A stretch of 15,086 bases of DNA from positions 1 through 15,086 of the forward strand of contig MSJI02000084.1 in the NCBI GenBank assembly GCA_001931905.2, read 5' to 3'. The position numbers and the translations under genes are program-made. Shown piece by piece: positions 8,925 to 15,086 of the stretch. Under the pieces are notes generated by a model. It saw nothing but the letters and a program-made list of their open reading frames with translations, made no database searches and was not told the origin of the DNA. The stretch is from Cladosporium sp. IMV 00045 (taxonomy: Eukaryota > Ascomycota > Dothideomycetes > Cladosporiales > Cladosporiaceae). Positions within the stretch are counted from its first letter, which is position 1, and each line of letters begins with the position of its first letter.

Positions 8925-9977
8925 GTTTGTAATGTGAAATGATCGAAAGAAAAGATGGCGGATGACCGAAGCGACGAAATGGATGGGGTTGGATTGCCTT
9001 TTAACGTATGCTGCATTAACTAAATGTTGGTTGCTTTCTTCGTCTCGACCGTCTGGTCAATCTAATGACAGACAAACAATCAGGCTTAGCGAGGACGAAA
9101 CCACAGTGTTGACTACGCGGATGAGCTTTCCGGCTCTATTTCCGCCAATCCTACCATGAAGGGTCATAGCAGGTCACAGTGGACCTGGTGGCATTCCTAC
9201 ACTCACAAACGACAGCCCGTGATCGTCACGAAATGGCCAATCGTAATTCGCAAAGTCCGACGTATAGTAACGAACTAGAAGATCCACTACATTAAAGTAG
9301 GCTTACACAGTTCACAGTACCTGAACGGAATTGACCGGACCCACTCCACAGTATAGTCTTGTGCTAATGAAGCCTTCAGTATTCCTTCGTCTCTAAACGA
9401 AGCAAGCTTGTCGTCAACAAGACTCCTTCATTCCCCGCATGACCTGAATATGGCGTACGCGTACATGAAATTCATGATGATACTCGAACTCCTTGGCGTC
9501 TGCCGTGCCCTCCAAGTCGTTGCAAGCAACTCCGGACGTCCACAATGGCTAGGCTTCTCCATCAGTAAATCACTCATTCAACATCCTCCTCGGTCTGGAT
9601 TCCTCACTGGCACACTGGTGCAATCCTTAATGATGCAACGACGCATTTTGGAGCCCGGATATCCTCTCTGTTTGGGTCAATGTTGACAAAAAGTCCCTCA
9701 TCAAACATCCTTCTCATCCCTCGACTCGCGGCTGGCGTTCAGAGGCACTCCGTTATGATGCAAGAACGCAACTTGCAGCTCAAGATCTCTTGTGTTGGCA
9801 TGGACCAAAAATCGCTCATTGATCGGTTCCCCCTCGAGCAGCAGAGATGACGCCTGGGCATTTGCGGTCCGACAGCAGGCATATAAACCTCTGACGATGC
9901 CCTCATCGTAGGCCATAGACACAAACGACCACACCAGACAAACTATTCATACCAAACAACTCTTCTTCACAAGCAAC
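8925..9977. other. divergent intergenic region between the two small secreted protein genes
   Basis: A 1.05-kb shared upstream region. On the minus side, a TTAAAA sequence (near 9002-9007) lies about 80 bp before the ATG at 8924. CCAAT-type pentamers occur at about 9144 and 9238. An imperfect palindrome, AGGTCACAGTGGACCT, lies at 9171-9186. On the plus side a TATA box is present (separate entry). Open frames in this stretch have no recognisable product. Confidence 0.45.
9882..9887 (+). promoter_or_regulatory. TATA box of the plus-strand small secreted protein gene
   Basis: TATAAA lies 91 bp upstream of the ATG at 9978, with an A/C-rich leader between them, a normal distance for a fungal core promoter. 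Confidence 0.55.
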
Positions 9978-10621
9978 ATGAAGCTCACCAGCACCAACTT
10001 CGGTCTTCTCGTCACTTTGGGCGTGTTCGCCCCTGCCTGCACAGCAGGCTTCATTGGGTTTATCGCAAAGGAAGGCCCAGGAGCCGCCAGGGCCGCCGAG
10101 ACGGCAGCAGGCGGTGTCACTTCTGGCAGTGTCGCTGGTGGTGCGTTAGAAATCGATTCCCATTCCATTAAGAGGTGATCTCCGCTGATTCACTTCTGTG
10201 ACAGGCATTGGTGCCGGAACAAGCAACGGCCGAAGGATGGTTCGAAGTGCAAGCTTCAACCTTCTGAGGAGAGATGGCGACTACCCTCCGGGAGTCTCGG
10301 ATGAATCGATCGATCAGTGCATCGGCGCCGTCAACGACCAATTCAAGAACGATGGCACTTCGGTTCAAATTCACGAGGATAACGGCAGTACGTGATCAAG
10401 GAAGACTACGAGCCCGCTTAGTATGAAGTATCGCTAACTATCAATCAGACGTGATCCTGGACAACGTCCCAGCGCCATGCATGAACTTGGCTACAGTCTT
10501 GAGTGGCAACCCGGCGCAGGCAGGAGGTCCCGTGCCGACAACCCTGGGATCCTCGACTCTGTCTTTCTCAGACCTGACCCAGGAGGAGAGGCAGACGGTC
10601 CAGGAAGTTCTTGACATCTAA
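9978..10621 (+). CDS. small secreted protein (paralogue of the 8301-8924 gene)
   Basis: Gene model: exons 9978-10140, 10205-10387 and 10449-10621; 172 aa. Introns of 64 and 61 nt have donors GTGCGT and GTACGT and CAG acceptors, and the frame is kept. The start context is AGCAACATGAAG. Seen: signal peptide with likely cleavage near ACTA^G (about 20-23), a Gly/Ala-rich region (32-60), dibasic Arg-Arg at 64-65 and 76-77 that could be Kex2 sites, then a domain with Cys93 and Cys126 and the motif VILDNVPAPCMNLATVL (117-133). The C-terminus ends in a charged helix (LTQEERQTVQEVLDI). Order of parts, the two mature-domain cysteines and the D-N-V-P-x-x-C-M-x-L-A motif are shared with the minus-strand neighbour. 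I infer a propeptide removed by Kex2 and one disulfide. No family is recognised, and the function is unknown. Confidence 0.78.
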
Positions 10622-11281
10622 GCTGGCTGCGATCTCTGCAAGGAAGGTCGATCTTGCTAGGCACAAGGAATTAGAGGGGTCGCGCCTTAAGGATTTAGCT
10701 ACGCTCGTTGATAGCCTTTGACCTGACTAGAAAACATAGACAATTTAACAGGCCGCATTTTCAACAACCCTCACCAGTCGGTGCGGTCCCCACTTGAACA
10801 TGCTCGTCAGTATTGATAGTTACCAATTGGACTCACAATCAAAGAGTGCGTGCTATTAGCTCATAATGATCCGAGCAGTTCCAATATCATGAAACTACAA
10901 AGTCTCAATGGTAAATATCATGTTTCTGACGTCGAGGCAATAACAATTGATTGTGCTGAACCACCTCATACTAGTCATTTGATCTTCAACTTCGCGCGTG
11001 CCTTCGATTACTGAAATGCCACGGAAGATCAAGTACTATCCTCCACGAATGTCATCCTTCGATATCGCAAATGGGGAAGTTCTAAGTAGGTGGGTCAATT
11101 CGCCCTCAGTTTGCATCCTTCATGACATTCATTACCAATTCGACAAATGAGCATTGCCTGAAGCACTACCCATTCGACTATATAATGTCCGCTCCAACAC
11201 CTCCATCCACTTTACACACTGATCATTTCCATTGCTCTAGCATTCTTCTTACTCGGTCCCCATCCTACCCTCCCACATAAG
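10622..11281. other. intergenic: promoter region of the acyltransferase gene
   Basis: About 660 bp, AT-rich, with no credible open frame. The only clear element is a TATA box at its right end. The last 60 bp are C/T-rich, as expected for a fungal leader. Confidence 0.5.
11179..11186 (+). promoter_or_regulatory. TATA box of the wax-synthase-like gene
   Basis: TATATAAT lies 103 bp upstream of the ATG at 11282, followed by a C/T-rich leader. Confidence 0.6.
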
Positions 11282-12418
11282 ATGGACTTGCATACACGGA
11301 CTCCTTGGCTGCAAAGCTTCATCCCACTCATGTGGTTAGCTCCTTCGCTGTACTTCTTCCACGTCGCCGCATCTCGTCCCCAGCACACGCGGTTTGCTCT
11401 ACCAGCACTCCTGGTAGCAACAAACTGCTCATTGCGGTCTGCATCGCAGCTGCCTCCAATACTTGGCCGGGTATGGGGCGTGGTCTCGTGCATGTTCATG
11501 GCACACTGTTTGTCTATCCTACTTCTGGCAAGACCGAAAACTCCATCGGGTGGGAGGGTCTTCGACAAATCGAGTGTTGTGCCGTTTCGTCAATGGAACA
11601 ATCCACGACGCTTGAAAACTTCACACGACACTGCGGAACCGATCAAATCCCAAAAGCATCTGTCTCGCACGAAGTTTGCCGTGATGCGCATCGCCAAACT
11701 GCTTTGGTACAGGCTCCTATGGTGGCTTCTGAGCACTTATGTGTTCCCTGGTCCGTTCACTTTCACCCCAAACGACTTTGATCCTCTGCGAACAAAATTC
11801 CTTCGGCGTCTTCCGGAGGTCACGCTACGCGAAATCCAAATACGAAGTGCCCTGGGTTTGTTTGCGTCCATATCGCCTTACATCCTGATCGACTCTGGAC
11901 ATGCAGCATGCTCCCTGGTGTTCGTGAACTTGCTTCGCCTGGACATGCCGGAGGACTGGCCGCCAATATTCGGAAGTTGTACCGACGCATACGGCTTGCG
12001 TCGTTATTGGGGAAAGTTCTGGCATGACCTGTCTGTTCGCCCATTCAAGGTGTCTGGGCAATGGGTGACCAGAAAGATTCTACGATGTCCACCTGGCACC
12101 CGGGTGGACAAGATCATGACTGTTTTCATGATCTTCTTGCTTTCCGGCCTCATACACTCGTTCGTTGAGTATCAAATGGACGATGGGTATCTCTGGTATT
12201 CTGATACCTGTTGGTACGTTCTGAACTTCATGGCAGGTGCTGTTGAGGTTGGAACGATTCGCCTCTTCGAATGCGTCTTGGGGAGAAGATTCGGAAATGA
12301 GAGTTACCCTCTTCGGTTGGCGTACAAGTTGCTAGGCTTTGTCTGGGTCTTTGCGTTCTTTGCCTGGAGCGTGCCGAAATGCAACTATGCCAAATTATAC
12401 CATTACATGACCGAGTAG
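11282..12418 (+). CDS. wax-synthase-like membrane-bound O-acyltransferase (MBOAT_2 family)
   Basis: Known: proteins of this fungal family are multi-pass membrane acyltransferases related to plant wax synthases; several acetylate terpenoid or trichothecene alcohols in secondary-metabolite clusters. Seen: 378 aa without introns. Hydrophobic segments lie at about 11-30, 38-48, 64-83, 138-153, 190-218, 279-297, 308-326 and 347-364. The signature occurs in two parts, WPPIFGS (226-232) followed by LRRYWGKFWH (239-248), and the conserved histidine is His292 in SGLIHS. A polar loop (about 84-135) separates the first membrane block from the rest. Length is at the short end of the family, but both ends look natural, so I regard it as intact. 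Neighbours are not biosynthetic genes, so it appears to be a solitary copy and its substrate cannot be inferred. Confidence 0.85.
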   Translation: MDLHTRTPWLQSFIPLMWLAPSLYFFHVAASRPQHTRFALPALLVATNCSLRSASQLPPILGRVWGVVSCMFMAHCLSILLLARPKTPSGGRVFDKSSVVPFRQWNNPRRLKTSHDTAEPIKSQKHLSRTKFAVMRIAKLLWYRLLWWLLSTYVFPGPFTFTPNDFDPLRTKFLRRLPEVTLREIQIRSALGLFASISPYILIDSGHAACSLVFVNLLRLDMPEDWPPIFGSCTDAYGLRRYWGKFWHDLSVRPFKVSGQWVTRKILRCPPGTRVDKIMTVFMIFLLSGLIHSFVEYQMDDGYLWYSDTCWYVLNFMAGAVEVGTIRLFECVLGRRFGNESYPLRLAYKLLGFVWVFAFFAWSVPKCNYAKLYHYMTE

Positions 12419-14191
12419 ATGAGAGTCGGAGAGTGCAAATTGGAGGGGAAGCTGAAGTTATACGCTGAGTGAAGTCCACAAGACTCCTGCAGGAGCAGCA
12501 CCAGTGCACGTCTGCAAACTAAGCAAGTCGTAGACACGCTACCATCTGAACGGATAGTGCTTTCAAATCGATTATGAATTTTGGACACCTCGCTCCATGT
12601 CTCATTCTCAAGAAGAAATCACACTTCGGGACTGACGAAGTTGGTGCTTGGAATTGTTGATGGATTGTACCCAAGATCAAAGCAAAATAAGGTGGCTAGA
12701 ACGTGAATATCTCAGCGGTCATCTCTAGAAAGGGAGATAGGAGGCATTGGCGCGTTGCATTCCATCCGTAGTCATCGGGACTGTTGCCTAGATCACGAAG
12801 TCGTAGTGGGTTCTCGCAAAATGTGCTCAACCAGCATGACGTGCGAGAATCAACTTATAGGGCATAGCAGGTATCAGAACCAGACGGAACGTTAGCTTCT
12901 TCCATTTAATGATGTTGGATGAGACGAAACGTGAGAGGTCGGCGACAGGAGGCTTGCGCCAATCCCGGCGTATAGCTTATCGATAAGGAATCGTGGTGGC
13001 AGAGGAGAGCTCTCAAACCATGCCTCCTGCCACCTAACACATCTTCAACATTAAGGTAAGAATGTATCTCCGAACGACTAAGGCCCTGCATTCGAAGCGC
13101 CTTTTCAATAAGTGCTCTGCACATGTCACACAAACGGCAGATATTCTACGCTCGAGGAGAGGATTCACCTTCTGCGCGTTCGCTGTGGCTTAAGGAGACC
13201 CAACATCCTCGTTCAGTCTCATCGCCATTGCATCTTGGATGTGTATAGGAGGCAGATGAAAGTATTCAGGATCCACTGAGTCACCGAAGATATTCCATCT
13301 ACAAGGCTGATCCACTGATCATAGTCTTTGTCTATTATCGCCACTCGCAGACAGCCATGCCAGCCTCCCCAATTCAATCACGCACTCTCAGCATGCCCCA
13401 CTTACCATTGTAAACAATCACAGGATCTGCTATCATCACTCTGCTTGTGTCAAACGTATGCTGTGTGTCGCCTTGCATGCTCACGCGAATGGCGTGATGC
13501 ATCCTATTCTACGCGCTCTTAACGGCTTTGCCTATAACACCACGCACATATACCTCTTGTCAATCCCTGACGATCAGCCATTACCACTATGCCTTGAGAA
13601 AGTCACACAGAAACCTCTCGGACTCCGAACAGCATTACCACGCATCGCCCAAAGCGCCTTGATTGGCGTGCGTCCTGACTGAGACACGGCTAATTCCATC
13701 GCACCCAAGCAGCGCGACGGACATTGCTTGTGCTGTTTAAGCATAACGGAAGGAGATTGCGATGCACCTTGTCACCCAACGTTGTGCTCACTCTGCCACA
13801 CCATCCCTGGGCGTCCGCTTGTAACAGAGATGTCATATGCCTCTTCGACGGTTGATCGTAATCGAGACCTTGTCTAGGAAGGCCCCCTTTGCTGCTGTGG
13901 TTAGGTGTTTGGGGATGCGGCAACTTCCTGTCGGGCCTTGCGAAGGCATGTTCAGGTGTTGTGGGTGACGCGTTCACGGACATGGACTCCTGTGGTAGGA
14001 GTGTTATAAGACGCTCCGCGGTTCTTGATATTCAATCTTTTGATTTGTTCATTCTCCGTCTCTATTCAGAACGACTTACTAACCATCGTCATTCCTTAAT
14101 ACACGTTCTTTAATCATCTGTGTTTTCGGTCCTGGAGACTCTTGCAGCTGTAAAAACCTAAAACACAACAACCCGGACGAACCTCACAATC
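12419..14191. other. long intergenic region upstream of the repeat-precursor gene
   Basis: Almost 1.8 kb without a gene I can support. Short frames occur on both strands. One minus-strand stretch (12906-13160) could encode a Cys-containing segment and is discussed as a finding. Another ATG frame on the minus strand (13690-13983) has no recognisable content. The right end (about 14030-14190) is C/T-rich, then A/C-rich, typical of a leader before the ATG at 14192. Confidence 0.45.
14004..14010 (+). promoter_or_regulatory. possible TATA box of the repeat-precursor gene
   Basis: TTATAAG lies 182 bp upstream of the ATG, followed by a C/T-rich stretch. The distance implies a leader of roughly 100-150 nt. 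It is weaker evidence than the other two TATA boxes. Confidence 0.35.
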
Positions 14192-15086
14192 ATGAAGCTC
14201 TCGACTTTCATCACAGTCACGGCCGCTGGCTTTGCCGTCGCCGCGCCCATCAACCCTGTCACCCCCGGTCTGAGCGAGAAGTCGCTGACCGTCGAGCCCG
14301 CTGAGGTTTCAAGGCGTCAACTTGACCAAGTCACTGGTCTTCTCTCCGGCGGTGGAGCCAGCAAGCGTCAACTCGACCAGGTTACCGGCCTCCTCTCCGG
14401 TGGCGGTGCGAGCAAGCGTCAACTCGATCAAGTTACTGGCCTTCTCTCTGGCGGTGGAGCCAGCAAGCGTCAGCTCGACCAGGTTACCGGTCTTCTTTCC
14501 GGCGGTGGAGCCAGCAAGCGTCAACTCGACCAGGTCACCGGCCTCCTGTCTGGTGGTGGAGCCAGCAAGCGTCAACTCGACCAGGTCACTGGCCTTCTCT
14601 CCGGCGGCGGCGCAACCAAGCGTCAAGACGTCAGCTCCCTCCTCGGCGAAGAGGAGCAGGACGACGACCTCCCCAAGGAGCCTAAAGAGCCCAAGGTCGT
14701 TTCTGGTGAGGGCGAGGACGAGTCCAAGGAAGCTCCCGCTGAGGGTGAGGAAGCTCCCGCCGAGGAGACGCCTGCTGAGGGCGAGGAAGCTCCTGCCGAG
14801 GAGGCACCCGCTGAGGGCGATGACGCCGCCTCTCCCACCGACGCCACTAGTAGCCTCGGTGGCGTCCTGAAGCGCCAGAGCATCCCCGGCCTCGACGGGC
14901 TCATGGGCGGCTCGGAGGACAAGGACGAAGATCTCCCCAAGGAGCCCAAGGAGCCCAAAGTCGTCTCCGAGGGTGAAGAGGAAGCTCCTCAAGGTCCGCC
15001 TGCCGATAAGGGTGCCGCGCCCGCTTCTAACGCAACTGAGTCTGCTCCCGCTGCTGAGTCCTCTTCTCCCGCCAGCGCCGCCGGCG
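14192..15086 (+). CDS. Kex2-processed repeat protein precursor (3' end outside window)
   Basis: The frame runs from ATG 14192 (context CAATCATGAAG) to the window edge without a stop, 298 codons. Seen: signal peptide at 1-18 (MKLSTFITVTAAGFAVAA), short propeptide to Arg41-Arg42, then six tandem units (43-144) of QLDQVTGLLSGGGAS followed by Lys-Arg; the last unit has Thr for the final Ser. After the array come another KR-Q junction start (QDVSSLLG, 145), an acidic region repeating EAPAEGE-like motifs (180-211), a further KRQ (227-229) and a second copy of DLPKEPKEPKVVS (159-171 and 247-259). Known: fungal KEP proteins are cut in the Golgi by Kex2 after KR, and Kex1 trims the ends, giving repeated peptides; examples include mating pheromones, Ustilago Rep1 repellents and dikaritin RiPPs. 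The repeat has no Tyr, Trp or Cys, which argues against pheromone or Tyr-crosslinked ustiloxin types. Inference: a multicopy secreted 15-residue peptide of unknown role. Confidence 0.85.
   Translation, partial: MKLSTFITVTAAGFAVAAPINPVTPGLSEKSLTVEPAEVSRRQLDQVTGLLSGGGASKRQLDQVTGLLSGGGASKRQLDQVTGLLSGGGASKRQLDQVTGLLSGGGASKRQLDQVTGLLSGGGASKRQLDQVTGLLSGGGATKRQDVSSLLGEEEQDDDLPKEPKEPKVVSGEGEDESKEAPAEGEEAPAEETPAEGEEAPAEEAPAEGDDAASPTDATSSLGGVLKRQSIPGLDGLMGGSEDKDEDLPKEPKEPKVVSEGEEEAPQGPPADKGAAPASNATESAPAAESSSPASAAG
14318..14623 (+). repeat. six tandem 51-bp coding repeats
   Basis: Six contiguous units of 51 bp, each encoding QLDQVTGLLSGGGASKR (Thr for Ser before KR in unit 6). Units begin at 14318, 14369, 14420, 14471, 14522 and 14573. 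They differ at many third codon positions (for example CTT/CTC, GGC/GGT, CAA/CAG), and only one difference changes an amino acid. Confidence 0.95.

Noticed and set aside
9408..9686. Plus-strand open frame of 92 codons in the divergent region
   Set aside because: Poor start context, no recognisable content, and it lies in the shared upstream region of two supported genes.
13690..13983. Minus-strand ATG frame of 97 codons
   Set aside because: Lies in the presumed promoter of the repeat precursor, has low-complexity Pro/Ser-rich content and no homology.
14309..14992. Long minus-strand open frame (227 codons) with repeats of LVELTLAGST type
   Set aside because: It is the antisense of the 51-bp coding repeats; the plus strand has a signal peptide, regular KR sites and silent variation in its own frame.
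14192..15086. Alpha-type mating pheromone or ustiloxin/phomopsin-type RiPP precursor
   Set aside because: The repeat core has no Trp, Cys or Tyr and does not resemble either class; no DUF3328 gene is in the window, although the right flank is not visible.

Overview
The window looks like nuclear DNA of a filamentous ascomycete (Pezizomycotina; a dothideomycete is my guess, not proven). The signs are compact genes with short GT-AG introns (48-64 nt where counted), CTGAY-like branch points just before the acceptors, pyrimidine-rich upstream regions, Kex2-type KR sites in secreted precursors, and the best matches of the proteins to fungal families. Gene spacing is loose, with several intergenic stretches of 0.5-2 kb. 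I see no transposon, rRNA, tRNA or CRISPR.

Layout. 1-648 (+) is the 3' end of a GH13 alpha-amylase-type enzyme with a Ser/Thr-rich linker and a C-terminal hydrophobic tail that suggests a GPI anchor. A 2 kb convergent gap follows. Four genes then lie on the minus strand: a secreted alpha/beta-hydrolase resembling bacterial esterase 713 (2638-3928, three exons), the cytosolic iron-sulfur assembly WD40 protein Cia1 (4417-5718), a tubby-like/LURP-one-related protein (6500-7402, two exons), and a small secreted protein (8301-8924, four exons). Across a 1.05 kb divergent intergenic region its apparent paralogue lies on the plus strand (9978-10621, three exons). Next come a wax-synthase-like membrane O-acyltransferase (11282-12418) and, at the right edge, a precursor with six tandem 17-residue repeats separated by Lys-Arg (14192 to beyond 15086).

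Most of the recognised genes are not a pathway. Cia1 is housekeeping, while the rest of the window is rich in secreted products: a cell-wall or extracellular amylase-family enzyme, a secreted esterase, two small secreted proteins and a Kex2-processed repeat precursor. The two most interesting items are the repeat precursor, whose repeats are nearly identical as protein yet differ at many silent positions, and the divergent pair of small secreted proteins, which I cannot assign to any named family.

Spliced gene models were made by eye from splice signals and reading-frame continuity. No alignment, RNA data or database search was available.
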